Part shown: positions 17,735 through 27,357 of the stretch, in pieces
Layout: every line of letters begins with the position of its first letter
How positions within the stretch are numbered: position 1 is the stretch's first letter
Assembly: GCA_965262505.1 (NCBI GenBank)
Contig: CBDHFM010000030.1
Location: 1,116,001-1,180,000 of the forward strand
DNA from: JACPPO01 sp965262505
GTDB lineage: Bacteria; Acidobacteriota; Vicinamibacteria; Vicinamibacterales; UBA2999
DNA length: 64,000 nucleotides
Reading direction: 5' to 3'
Made by a program: the position numbers and the translations under genes
Notes under the pieces: generated by a model
Databases searched by the model: none
Seen by the model: the letters and a program-made list of their open reading frames with translations, nothing else
What the model was told of the DNA's origin: nothing

Positions 17735-18061
17735 CTATTGATTCACGTGCTCCGGCTCGGGTTCCATCGTGACGAGGAGAGGGAACTCGTGCTCCTCGGC
17801 CAACTGCTCTGTCGCCTTGACCTTCGTCTCCGCAACGTCGTGGGTGAAGATCCCGGCTACCCCGATTCCCGATTGATGCACGCTTCCCATGACGGAAAAT
17901 GCCTCGTCCGGCGGCTTGTGGAAGATGGTCTCCAGCACCCAGACGACGAAGTCCTGCGTGGTGTAATCGTCATTGTGCAGCAGGACCCGCCACATGCGAG
18001 GACGCTGCAGTTTCTGCTCGCTTCGGGTGTCGGCTAGCGTCGATTCGCGTGGGCTCTCCAT
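17735..18061 (-). CDS. clpS: ClpS adaptor
   Basis: A 108-residue adaptor that binds N-terminal Leu, Phe, Tyr or Trp and passes the protein to ClpA. The core has WRVLLHNDDYTTQDFVVWVL with the Asn-Asp pair that holds the alpha-amino group, and the HQSGIGVAGIFTHDVAETK segment. The first 25 residues are a flexible tail. It lies between aat (28-base gap) and clpA (9-base gap). Confidence 0.95.
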   Translation of the reverse strand: MESPRESTLADTRSEQKLQRPRMWRVLLHNDDYTTQDFVVWVLETIFHKPPDEAFSVMGSVHQSGIGVAGIFTHDVAETKVKATEQLAEEHEFPLLVTMEPEPEHVNQ

Positions 18062-18089
18062 TGAATCTACAACCTGTGATCTACGCCCT

Positions 18090-18806
18090 TTATTTTACCC
18101 GTAAGGTTTCCTCGAGGTCTGGGGCCAGCGCCCACGGTGACGGCACGACCGGCAGGGGGACAAGACGACCGACGACGTTGAGGAACTCGGTGCGCGGGAT
18201 TTCACAAGCCCCGAGCGAGGCCAGGTGGGTGGTGGACATCTGGCAGTCGATCAGCTCGAAACCCCAGCGCTCCAGTTGCCCCGCCAGATAGACCAGAGCA
18301 ATTTTCGAGGCGTCGCGGCGCCGGCTGAACATCGACTCGCCAAAAAACATCCGGCCAAGGGCCACCCCGTACAGACCGCCGACCAGCGTGTCCCCCGACC
18401 AGACTTCGACGGAATGGGCACACCCGAGCGCCGCAAGCCGGTTGTAGGCCTCTGCCATCCCGGCCGTGATCCAGCTACCACCCTCTGCCTCACGCGGTTC
18501 GGCACACCCCGCGACCACCTGCGCGAACGCCGAATCGAACGTGACCATGTAGCGTGCCGATCGGACCGCACGGCGAAGCGACCGCGACACGTGCAGGTCT
18601 CGAAGCCACAACACCATCCTCGGGTCGGGACTCCACCAGAGCACGGGGTCGTCACCGCCGAACCAGGGGAAGATTCCCCTGGCATAGGCATCGACGAGCC
18701 GCTCAGGCGACAAGTCGTCGCCGGCCGCCAGGAGTCCGTCGGGGTCGCGCAACGCCGATTCGACCGAAGGAAACGGATCGCGTTCGGCCAGCCAGGGGAT
18801 CGTCAT
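18090..18806 (-). CDS. aat: Leucyl/phenylalanyl-tRNA-protein transferase
   Basis: A 238-residue enzyme that adds Leu or Phe to proteins beginning with Arg or Lys, creating the primary N-degron. Motifs DGLLAAGDDLSPERLVDAYARGIFPWF, WWSPDPRMVL, GGLYGVALGRMFFGESMFS and FELIDCQMSTTHLASLGA are typical. First gene of the aat-clpS-clpA unit; it diverges from the TPR-metalloprotease gene with 100 bases between the starts. Confidence 0.95.
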   Translation of the reverse strand: MTIPWLAERDPFPSVESALRDPDGLLAAGDDLSPERLVDAYARGIFPWFGGDDPVLWWSPDPRMVLWLRDLHVSRSLRRAVRSARYMVTFDSAFAQVVAGCAEPREAEGGSWITAGMAEAYNRLAALGCAHSVEVWSGDTLVGGLYGVALGRMFFGESMFSRRRDASKIALVYLAGQLERWGFELIDCQMSTTHLASLGACEIPRTEFLNVVGRLVPLPVVPSPWALAPDLEETLRVK

Positions 18807-18906
18807 TCAGCGCTCGCCCTCGCACTCTCGCATCTCACCCTCGCATCATCGCGCCATCCGACGCCGAACTCTACCCCCGGAGGCCTTCTCGATTACCATT
18901 GCGTGA

Positions 18907-20013
18907 ATGAGCTGGCTTCACGGGGCGGCGTTCGCACTCGCGGCAATCGTGTGTGCGGCCCCCGCCGCGGCGCAGGCCGTCCCAGGGACGCGGGCGTACG
19001 TCGAAGCGCAGAAGGGCTGGGAGGCCATCCGCGACGGTCGTCATCAGGATGCGGCCGCCGCCTTCGCCCTGGCGCTCGACGCGGAACCGCGCGACCCCTC
19101 GATCCATCTCGGTTCGGGCGTGGCGGCGTACCTGCTCGGGCAGTCAACCGCGGCGCAACACGCGCTCGAACGGGCGCTCGAGCTCGCGCCTTCCCTCACC
19201 GACGCATCGCTCCTTCTGGCCAATATTCTGTACCGGGCGAGCGACATCGCTGGGGCCATCAGGGTGTACGAGTCGGCGCTACAGTACGCCCCTGCCCAGG
19301 AGACGCTCATCACGCGGCTCGAAGCACTACGCCGGGAAGCCGCGGTCCACACTGATTTCCTCCAGTCGCATGGCGCGCACTTCACGGTCCTCTTCGAAGG
19401 CACTGCGGACCCGGATCTGGCCGGGCGGGTGATTGGCATCCTCGAAGCGGCCTACTGGCGCGTGAGCACGGCGCTCGCCATCTATCCGGAACGTACGATC
19501 ACGGTCGTCCTGTATACGCAGGAGCAGTTCAGAGACGTGACGCGCTCGCCACAGTGGGCGGCGGCCGCCTACGACGGACGGATCCGGCTCCCTGTCCGCG
19601 GAGCCGAGGCGGATCCCCGCGAGCTCGAGCGTGTCATCATCCACGAATTCACCCACGCGCTGGTCCAGACCGTGGCGCCACGCGGCGTGCCGATGTGGCT
19701 ACACGAGGGGCTCGCCGTCATGTTCGAGCCAGACAGCGACGCCTGGATCGACGAGCAGCTCGCCAACGCCCCCGCCCGTTTGCCGCTGGCGCGCCTCGCC
19801 GACAGTTTCGGCGACCTGTCCGGCGACGACGCGCGGCTGGCGTACGCGCAGAGCGCGGCCATCGTGCGGGCCCTGTTCGACGGCGGCGGTCCGTTGACGG
19901 TGGGCGCGGTCCTACAGGACATCGCGCGCGGCGATACGTTCGCCACGGCCTTCGAGCAGCGTATGTTCATGTCCTACGACACGTTCGTCTCTGGCCTGGC
20001 AACCGGTTATTGA
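18907..20013 (+). CDS. Secreted TPR and gluzincin metallopeptidase-like protein
   Basis: A 368-residue exported protein. A signal peptide (1-23, ending AAAQA) is followed by TPR-like helices (about 30-135) and a peptidase MA-like domain with HEFTH at 246-250 and WLHEGLA about 20 residues later, which supplies the third zinc ligand or catalytic Glu. The family is poorly characterised; TPRs suggest a protein substrate or partner in the periplasm. Usual length. Confidence 0.8.
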   Translation: MSWLHGAAFALAAIVCAAPAAAQAVPGTRAYVEAQKGWEAIRDGRHQDAAAAFALALDAEPRDPSIHLGSGVAAYLLGQSTAAQHALERALELAPSLTDASLLLANILYRASDIAGAIRVYESALQYAPAQETLITRLEALRREAAVHTDFLQSHGAHFTVLFEGTADPDLAGRVIGILEAAYWRVSTALAIYPERTITVVLYTQEQFRDVTRSPQWAAAAYDGRIRLPVRGAEADPRELERVIIHEFTHALVQTVAPRGVPMWLHEGLAVMFEPDSDAWIDEQLANAPARLPLARLADSFGDLSGDDARLAYAQSAAIVRALFDGGGPLTVGAVLQDIARGDTFATAFEQRMFMSYDTFVSGLATGY

Positions 20014-20050
20014 CCTTCTGAGTTAGAATCAGACCTTCCACGAGGAACCT

Positions 20051-20707
20051 TTGGCCGTCCGCCTCTTTATCGGAAATCTGCCGTACGACGCGACCGAAGC
20101 TGATCTTCGGGCCCACTTCGCCCCCGTCGCGGAACCATCACACGTCGCCATGCCGGTCGATCGGGAGACCGGCCGTCCGCGTGGCTTCGCCTTCGTCGAG
20201 TTTGCCGACCGCGCGCTCGCCGACGAAGTCGTCCGGAAGTTCGACGCCCAGCCGTTTAAGGGGCGAAACCTGGCGGTCAGCGAAGCGCGCGCGAGAGAGG
20301 ATCGCCCCCCCCCGCGGCCGTCAGGCGGCGGCTTTGGTGGCGGAGGCGGAGGGTTCGGGCCCAGACCGGGTGGCGGCGGTTTCCCCACCGGCCCAGGCGG
20401 CCGCGATCGCTCCGCGAATTTCGGTCCACCCGCCCCTCCACGCCGGCTTCGCGGCCCGAAGAGGGGACAGGGACAGGATCACAAGGTGCGGGGTCCGATA
20501 AAGGAAAAGGTGACCGGCCGAATCTACGCCGTTGACGACGTCGAGGACGACACCACGATCGACATCGATAACGTCGCGACACGCGCACCGCAAGACGCCG
20601 CCGACGCTGCAGCGGATGCGGCCGCGGACGACGCCACCACGGACGCGACCCCGACCGACGATAGCGCCACGCCTGCCAGCGACGACGAGACCGACGATCA
20701 GAAATAG
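20051..20707 (+). CDS. RNA-binding protein with RRM, glycine-rich and acidic tails
   Basis: A 218-residue protein. Residues 1-80 are one RRM with RNP2 LFIGNL and RNP1 RGFAFVEF. A glycine-rich segment (about 92-125) and a long Asp/Ala/Thr tail (about 160-218) follow. Small RRM proteins of bacteria bind single-stranded RNA, often under cold stress; the acidic tail is an unusual addition. TTG start at 20051 is set by the RRM and follows GAGGAA. The stop codon is directly followed by the GTG of the next gene. Confidence 0.85.
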   Translation: MAVRLFIGNLPYDATEADLRAHFAPVAEPSHVAMPVDRETGRPRGFAFVEFADRALADEVVRKFDAQPFKGRNLAVSEARAREDRPPPRPSGGGFGGGGGGFGPRPGGGGFPTGPGGRDRSANFGPPAPPRRLRGPKRGQGQDHKVRGPIKEKVTGRIYAVDDVEDDTTIDIDNVATRAPQDAADAAADAAADDATTDATPTDDSATPASDDETDDQK

Positions 20708-21688
20708 GTGACCCGCTCGGTTCCTCGGCTCGTGTCGCTGGGCGCAGTCGCCATCGGCGTCGTGCTGTTCGGCCTCACCCTCTATTACATCGACCTGGAC
20801 GAGACCATCGCGAGCGCCCGCCGGATCGGCCTTGCGCTGCCGATCATTCTGCTGCCGGGCACCTGCTGGCATCTGCTGCGCACCTGGGGCTGGGCGGTGG
20901 CCTTTCCCGAGGAATCGCGACCAGCCTTCACGCGCCTGTTCCGGGTACGGCTGGCAGCCGACGCGATCGGCTTCTTCACGGTCCGCGGCATCGCCAGCGA
21001 ACCGCTCAAGGTCCTGCTGCTCTACGATCGCGTCGCTCCGGAAATCACCGCGGCGGCCGTGGCGCTCGAACGCCTCGCGTTTGCCGTCATCGGGATCGTC
21101 ATCGCCGCGCTGATCTCAATTGTCGCGGTCATGGTCCTGTCGCTGCCGCGCGCGTGGGACACGGTGCTCACCGTGCTGATCGTTGCCGCGGTCCTCGTGC
21201 TCACGCTCGCCGGACTTGTCACCAGGCGTCGACCGGGTGACTACCTGGGGCGGCTGGTGGCGGCGATGTCTCGAGCCACGGGACGGCGGCTCGACGCATC
21301 ACGGGGCGTCCGTTTCATCCTCGACGCCGAGCAGGTGCTGCTGCAGCTCATCCGCGGTGACCGGCGCCGACTCGTGACTCTGACAGTGCTGGCGAGCGTG
21401 GGCTATCTGCTGATGACGATCGAGGTGTGGCTCGTGCTCTGGACGGTTGGAGAACCGATCAGCATCGTCGAGACGCTCACCGTCGAGACATTCGCGCGGC
21501 TGGCGAGCGTGGCCTCGGCGGGAATCCCCGCCAACCTCGGTGCGCTCGAGGCCTCGAACGCCGCGGTGGTCACCGCCCTCGGCCTGGGAGGCGGCGGCGC
21601 GCTCGCGCTCGCGCGTCGGGTCCGGGCCCTACTGTGGGCCGCTGCCGGCCTCGCCCTCTACCCGCGCATCCAGGAACGGCGTCGCTGA
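20708..21688 (+). CDS. Flippase-like membrane protein, LPG synthase TM family
   Basis: A 326-residue membrane protein with about eight helices that belongs to the lysylphosphatidylglycerol synthase transmembrane / UPF0104 family. The region AADAIGFFTVRGIASEPLKVLLLY matches the conserved core, and AGIPANLGALEASNAAVVTALG the second half. Members move or modify lipid-linked molecules. GTG start at 20708 touches the preceding stop codon, so translation is probably coupled to the RRM gene. Its last 60 bases overlap the convergent gene at 21629-22603. Confidence 0.78.
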   Translation: MTRSVPRLVSLGAVAIGVVLFGLTLYYIDLDETIASARRIGLALPIILLPGTCWHLLRTWGWAVAFPEESRPAFTRLFRVRLAADAIGFFTVRGIASEPLKVLLLYDRVAPEITAAAVALERLAFAVIGIVIAALISIVAVMVLSLPRAWDTVLTVLIVAAVLVLTLAGLVTRRRPGDYLGRLVAAMSRATGRRLDASRGVRFILDAEQVLLQLIRGDRRRLVTLTVLASVGYLLMTIEVWLVLWTVGEPISIVETLTVETFARLASVASAGIPANLGALEASNAAVVTALGLGGGGALALARRVRALLWAAAGLALYPRIQERRR

Positions 21689-22603
21689 GTCGCCTTCGAG
21701 GCGGCGGTAGTCGAACCAGACGGCGGAATAGTCGAACTCCAGGCCCCGAAGAAACAGCGCCGCACGGCCCCGGCCCTTCAGCGTGAGCCGGCTTGGCATC
21801 CAGAGACCCTCCTCGACTGCCCGTCTCGTCAGCGTGGCTTCCGCGCCGCTCCCCAGCCGCGCGACCAACCCCAAGCCAAACGAGATGCTGTCGATCGACG
21901 TCGCTTCGACGCGCATCACCTCGCCAGCGGCCTCGTGGATCCAGACGGTCCCGGCGAAGCGCTGCGCCATGCGCCCCTCGCGAGTCTCCGGCTCCGCGTC
22001 CGGCCGTGGCGTAAACGAGACGACAATCGCCGGCACGCCCTCCTGCACCGTGCGACCCTCCACCCGGAACTCCAGCGTGTCGAGGATATCGGTAATCCTT
22101 CTCTCTCTTCGCTCCCGGGAACGCGCCGCGTCCTCTTCTCGGCTCCGCCGCTCCTCCGCGTTTTCGGTGGCGAGTCGTTGCTGGACCTCGGCGGCGCGCT
22201 CGCGGTACTCGCGGTCCTGTTCGGCGAGTTCCTGCGCATCGACCGGGACACCATTTCGATCGACCAGCCGTCGATACGTGAGGCGCCGGGTCGCCGACGG
22301 ATACACTTCGAAGAGGCGTGTGCCGCCCGTCCCAATCCGGCCGAACGGATTGGTGTGCACGTCGGTACGGCGCTCCTTGTAGGCGTAGAGGTCCGCGACG
22401 CGCTCCGCGCGCGCGAGATTCTCCCGCACGGTGCGGGCGAACGTCTCCGGATCCGGGAGCGGCGGCGTCTCCTGGGCACGCCCGGCCGCAGAGCCCGCCA
22501 CAGCGCCCGCCACAGCGCCCGCCACGACGCCCACCAAGACCGCCACCACAATTCCGGTCACGACCGCCGCCACGACCGCCGCCGCGCGGGTGCGCGCCTT
22601 CAT
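21629..22603 (-). CDS. Exported conserved hypothetical protein
   Basis: A 324-residue protein. A long alanine/valine-rich signal or anchor (about 8-42) includes AVAG repeats encoded by exact 12-base units near 22501-22524. The mature part has a charged central helix (about 130-170, many Glu/Arg) and a beta-rich C-terminal half (FRVEGRTVQEGVPAIVVSF, GTVWIHEAAGEVMRVEA, LKGRGRAALFLRGLEFDYS) reminiscent of LolA-like or outer-membrane sorting folds. Function unknown. Its start overlaps the aminotransferase stop by four bases. Confidence 0.65.
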   Translation of the reverse strand: MKARTRAAAVVAAVVTGIVVAVLVGVVAGAVAGAVAGSAAGRAQETPPLPDPETFARTVRENLARAERVADLYAYKERRTDVHTNPFGRIGTGGTRLFEVYPSATRRLTYRRLVDRNGVPVDAQELAEQDREYRERAAEVQQRLATENAEERRSREEDAARSRERRERRITDILDTLEFRVEGRTVQEGVPAIVVSFTPRPDAEPETREGRMAQRFAGTVWIHEAAGEVMRVEATSIDSISFGLGLVARLGSGAEATLTRRAVEEGLWMPSRLTLKGRGRAALFLRGLEFDYSAVWFDYRRLEGDSATPFLDARVEGEAGSGPQ

Positions 22604-23793
22604 ACGTCCCGCAGCCGCTCCGCCGCACGCTCGAGCGTGTCGTCCCGTTTCGCGAAGCAGAAACGCAGAACCGGCCCGGGCTCGGCTCCGGAGAGGAAAG
22701 GCGACACAGGGATCGCGGCGACCCCGTGCTGCCGGATAAGGCGCAACGCAAAGTCGCTGTCCCGTTCGTCGGTGATCGCTGAGTAGTCCACCATCTGAAA
22801 ATAGGTCCCGCGGCACGGAAGTGGACGGAAACGGGATCCTTCGATCAAGCTGAGAAACCGATCGCGCTTCGCCTGGTAGAATGGCGCCACCGCCGAAGCG
22901 GCCGGATCGCGCGTGACGAATTCCGCGTACGCGCGCTGGATCGCTCCGTTCACCGCGTAGGTCACGAACTGATGCACGCGGGCCACCTCGACACTGAGCG
23001 CACGCGGCGCGGCGCAGTACCCGATCTTCCACCCGGTCGTGTGATACGTCTTGCCGAACGAACTGATGACGACGGCGCGATCGGCGATCTCCGGGTGCCG
23101 GGCCACGCTCTCGTGGGACCGGCCATCGAACACCATGTGCTCGTAGACTTCGTCCGCGACGACCACTGCGTCCGTGTTCTGGAGAATGCGCCCCAGCTCG
23201 CGCATATCCTCGCGGTCCAGCAGCATCCCGGTCGGATTGTGCGGAGAATTTACCACGATGACGCGCGTGCGCGATGTGACCGCACGCCGGACATCGTCCC
23301 AGTCCACGTGGTAATCCGGGCTGCGCAGGGTTACGAACACCGGCACGCCGCCGCTGAGCTGCACAGCCGGCCCGTACGAATCATAGGCCGGCTGCAGCAG
23401 CACGACTTCGTCACCGGGCCGAACCAGGGCCGTCAGCGTGCTGAACAGACCTTCGGTCGCGCCAGCGGTCACGGTGATCTCGGTTGCGGGATCGTAGCGA
23501 CGCCCGTACAGCAGCTCGATCTTCCGCGAGAGCGCCTCGCGAAGCGCGAACACGCCCAGCATGGGCGCGTACTGATTGTGCCCTTCACGCATGCTGCGTG
23601 CCACGGCCTCCACGAGTTCGGGCGCGCAATCGAAATCCGGGAACCCCTGAGAGAGGTTGATCGCGCCGTGTTCCTCCGCGAGGCGCGACATCACCGAAAA
23701 AATGCTGACACCGGTCGACGGGAGCTTCGAGCGGATCACGCGGTCAGATGTTACCGCGACGTCCGGCGGCGGGGCCTTCACCCCTCTACCCAC
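22600..23793 (-). CDS. PLP aminotransferase, methionine/kynurenine type
   Basis: A 397-residue fold-type I aminotransferase. NSPHNPTG and the lysine in SSFGKTYHTTGWKIGY (Schiff base) are clear, and INLSQGFPDFDCAPEL is the N-terminal signature of the MtnE/YbdL/kynurenine-aminotransferase branch. These enzymes use methionine, glutamine or aromatic amino acids; methionine use would fit the methyl-cycle genes nearby but is inferred. GTG 23793 is preferred because GAGGG lies upstream; GTG 23781 is the alternative. It overlaps the preceding gene by 16 bases. Confidence 0.85.
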   Translation of the reverse strand: MGRGVKAPPPDVAVTSDRVIRSKLPSTGVSIFSVMSRLAEEHGAINLSQGFPDFDCAPELVEAVARSMREGHNQYAPMLGVFALREALSRKIELLYGRRYDPATEITVTAGATEGLFSTLTALVRPGDEVVLLQPAYDSYGPAVQLSGGVPVFVTLRSPDYHVDWDDVRRAVTSRTRVIVVNSPHNPTGMLLDREDMRELGRILQNTDAVVVADEVYEHMVFDGRSHESVARHPEIADRAVVISSFGKTYHTTGWKIGYCAAPRALSVEVARVHQFVTYAVNGAIQRAYAEFVTRDPAASAVAPFYQAKRDRFLSLIEGSRFRPLPCRGTYFQMVDYSAITDERDSDFALRLIRQHGVAAIPVSPFLSGAEPGPVLRFCFAKRDDTLERAAERLRDV

Positions 23794-24026
23794 TGCCAGA
23801 CCCTCAGCGAGAGCAGCGGGTACCGGCGCCGCACCTCGACCACGCGGTCGAAATAATCCGACTTCGCGATCTCACGCCGCAGGAGCCGGTCCCGGAGGCG
23901 CCGCAGCTCATAGCGGTACAGATCATTGAGGAACTCGTGTACGAGATCCGGCGGAGTCACGAGCGTCGGCCTGACGCCGTGGACGGCCAACTGGTCAAGG
24001 ACCTCTCTCTTGTAGCGATGTTCCAT
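23778..24026 (-). CDS. Small basic conserved hypothetical protein
   Basis: An 82-residue, mostly helical protein starting MEHRYKREVLDQLAVHGV and containing FLNDLYRYELRRLRDRLLRREI. It has many Arg and Leu residues and no cysteine. The ATG at 24026 begins the conserved-looking part; upstream sequence is low-complexity. It sits in the middle of a four-gene operon, 29 bases after the kinase-like gene and overlapping the aminotransferase. Function unknown. Confidence 0.6.
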   Translation of the reverse strand: MEHRYKREVLDQLAVHGVRPTLVTPPDLVHEFLNDLYRYELRRLRDRLLRREIAKSDYFDRVVEVRRRYPLLSLRVWQWVEG

Positions 24027-24055
24027 TCGTGCGGGTACGCCTGGCGCTGGCGGCG

Positions 24056-25570
24056 TTACGGACCCACGAGCGCACAGACATCCTCCATATAGGAGGTGCG
24101 GGCCTCCGCCACCTCGGCCGGCAGGCCCGGGCGTGCTCCCCACGTGTCGAGGAGCGAGCTGTACGACGCACACGCCGCGAGGACGTCTTTCAGGCGGCTG
24201 GCGGCGCTCCCGAGTCCGGCCAGGATACGAAGTGAGGACCCGGCCCGATCCGCAGCCTCCGTATAGGCTCGTCGCGCATCCTCGTACCGGCCAACCTGGA
24301 GCCATAGATCGCCGGCGACCTCGGCGGCGCTCACGAGCGGCGCGCCTGGCAGCCCCGCGGCGCTTTGGACGAGTTCCATCTGAACGGCCGCCTCCAGATA
24401 CAGACGCATCTCGTCGCGTTCGCTCTGCGCCGCAGCCGCGGCGGCCTGCAGCACCAGGCGCGCGATCTCCGCTGAACCGCGACGTCCTTGCGCGATCGCG
24501 CCGAGCGACTCGATCGCCTCATGTACGGGTGCGATCGCTGCCACGGTGCCACCCTCACGAAACGCCTCGCGGGCGGCAACCAGGCCGCGGATATAGAGCA
24601 CTCCGACCTCCGCGCCCCGGTCCCCCCGCTCCGCCGTCACGCGCAAGAGGTCCGACGCCCCGGGGAGGTCGAACTCAGCCGCGCGCACCATCGCCTCGGT
24701 GATGAGACTTCTCGCATCGCGGTCATCAGGAGGAACGGCCGGTGCCGGCTCCGACGCCGGCGGCGGCCGTTCGCTTGCCGCCGCACCGGCGCCCGCCAGC
24801 GAGAGACCTCCGTCCACGGCGACATCAGCGACAGCACCGCGAGCCGCATCCCCGTCCGCCGGTACGGCCCCCACCTCGCTCGAGGCTTCCTCCCGCACCG
24901 GCGCTTCCGCTTCCGCCTCTGCCTCTGCCTCTGCCTCTGCCTCTGCCTCTGCCTCTGCCTCCTCGATTGTCACCAGGACCTCGTCCAACACGGGGATCTC
25001 CTCTATCGAGCCCTCCTCCGTCGTCGCCCCGGCTCGCGGCGCCACAGGCTCGGCTGGAGGATTCGCGGAGGGCACTCCTGCCGCGGCGCCACTCTCCGTG
25101 GCCGACGTCGCCCGTTCACCGGCCGCAAAGCGCGCGATCTGAGCTTGCTGACTGGCGCGCTGGACATAGCGTGCCACGGGCAGCACGATTACGGCGACAA
25201 ACGCCAGCAGACTGAAGATGGTCACCCACGCCAGCCGGAGGCGCCGCCGCGGCGGAACCCCGCGATCGGGCATTGTGGGCAACGGTTCGTCCCGGAGCGG
25301 CGCGGACACGATGTACACGGCTCGCGCATCAGTCACAACGTCGTAGATGTCGCGGATATCGGGATGCGTCACGGCGGCCGCTGCGCGCACGTCGCCCCCC
25401 AGGCGCCGCAGAAGGGTCGGATCGGTGCCGACGTCCAGCCGCAGCACGCGGATCGCGACATCGCGCCCTTTCTCGTGGTCGCGCCCGCAGTACACCTCAC
25501 CGATGTCGGCGACATCGAGCGGTGAGAGAATCTCGTACGGACCGAGGCGGGCGCCGGTTTCGAGCGTCAT
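24056..25570 (-). CDS. Kinase-N-lobe remnant fused to membrane helix and TPR-like domain
   Basis: A 504-residue protein of unusual make-up. Residues 1-90 follow the N-lobe of bacterial Ser/Thr kinases (GARLGPYEIL, GEVYCGRD, VAIRVLRLD, VTHPDI), but the glycine loop is lost, the VAIK lysine is Arg41 and the catalytic lobe is absent. A membrane helix spans about 113-133. A linker holds an (EA)n run encoded by a hexanucleotide repeat. Residues about 300-504 are alanine-rich helical repeats like TPR or bacterial transcriptional activator domains. It cannot be an active kinase; a sensor or scaffold role is inferred. First gene of the operon. Confidence 0.7.
   Translation of the reverse strand: MTLETGARLGPYEILSPLDVADIGEVYCGRDHEKGRDVAIRVLRLDVGTDPTLLRRLGGDVRAAAAVTHPDIRDIYDVVTDARAVYIVSAPLRDEPLPTMPDRGVPPRRRLRLAWVTIFSLLAFVAVIVLPVARYVQRASQQAQIARFAAGERATSATESGAAAGVPSANPPAEPVAPRAGATTEEGSIEEIPVLDEVLVTIEEAEAEAEAEAEAEAEAEAEAPVREEASSEVGAVPADGDAARGAVADVAVDGGLSLAGAGAAASERPPPASEPAPAVPPDDRDARSLITEAMVRAAEFDLPGASDLLRVTAERGDRGAEVGVLYIRGLVAAREAFREGGTVAAIAPVHEAIESLGAIAQGRRGSAEIARLVLQAAAAAAQSERDEMRLYLEAAVQMELVQSAAGLPGAPLVSAAEVAGDLWLQVGRYEDARRAYTEAADRAGSSLRILAGLGSAASRLKDVLAACASYSSLLDTWGARPGLPAEVAEARTSYMEDVCALVGP
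24915..24962. repeat. GCCTCT hexanucleotide repeat, nearly eight copies
   Basis: Perfect head-to-tail GCCTCT units read on the plus strand; on the coding strand they give alternating Glu-Ala in the linker of the kinase-like protein. Copy-number change keeps the frame, so the linker length could vary between strains. Confidence 0.9.
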
Positions 25571-25756
25571 TATCGTAACCGCGTGGTATCGGTCACTGAG
25601 CCGTGACTCGTGGCGCACATTATAACTACGGCGACGCGTTCAAAGTACGGTGTGCTGTCGTGCGACCCGGCGTCGAACACGGCTAGCACGTTCGCATTGA
25701 CTGGGCGCCGCCGCGGTGCGCCTCAAGAAGCATGCCGACCGCGGCGGGCCAGCGAC

Positions 25757-27259
<1,503 letters not shown>

Positions 27260-27284
27260 TATCTGTTTCCTTTTCGTGTTCGGA

Positions 27285-27300
27285 CGGGTTCAACAACCCG
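27285..27300 (-). promoter_or_regulatory. Hairpin in ahcY leader
   Basis: CGGGTT-GTTG-AACCCG forms a perfect six-base-pair stem with a tetraloop, 25 bases before the ahcY start. There is no T-run after it, so it is not a standard terminator. I could not match the leader to the SAH riboswitch consensus. Confidence 0.35.
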
Positions 27301-27357
27301 CCCCTCCATAGGGACGTGGGTCCCCTGCATGCGAACGTCTGACTATTTCGTCACCAT

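Noticed and set aside
24915..24962. CRISPR-like array
   Set aside because: Units are 6 bases with no spacers and lie inside a coding frame. The 12- and 14-base arrays elsewhere also have no spacers, and no cas gene is present.
27260..27357. SAH or SAM riboswitch in the ahcY leader
   Set aside because: Only one short hairpin (27285-27300) is present. The conserved GAGGAGCGYUGC-like core of the SAH riboswitch was not seen, and the upstream ArsR fusion offers a simpler explanation of control.
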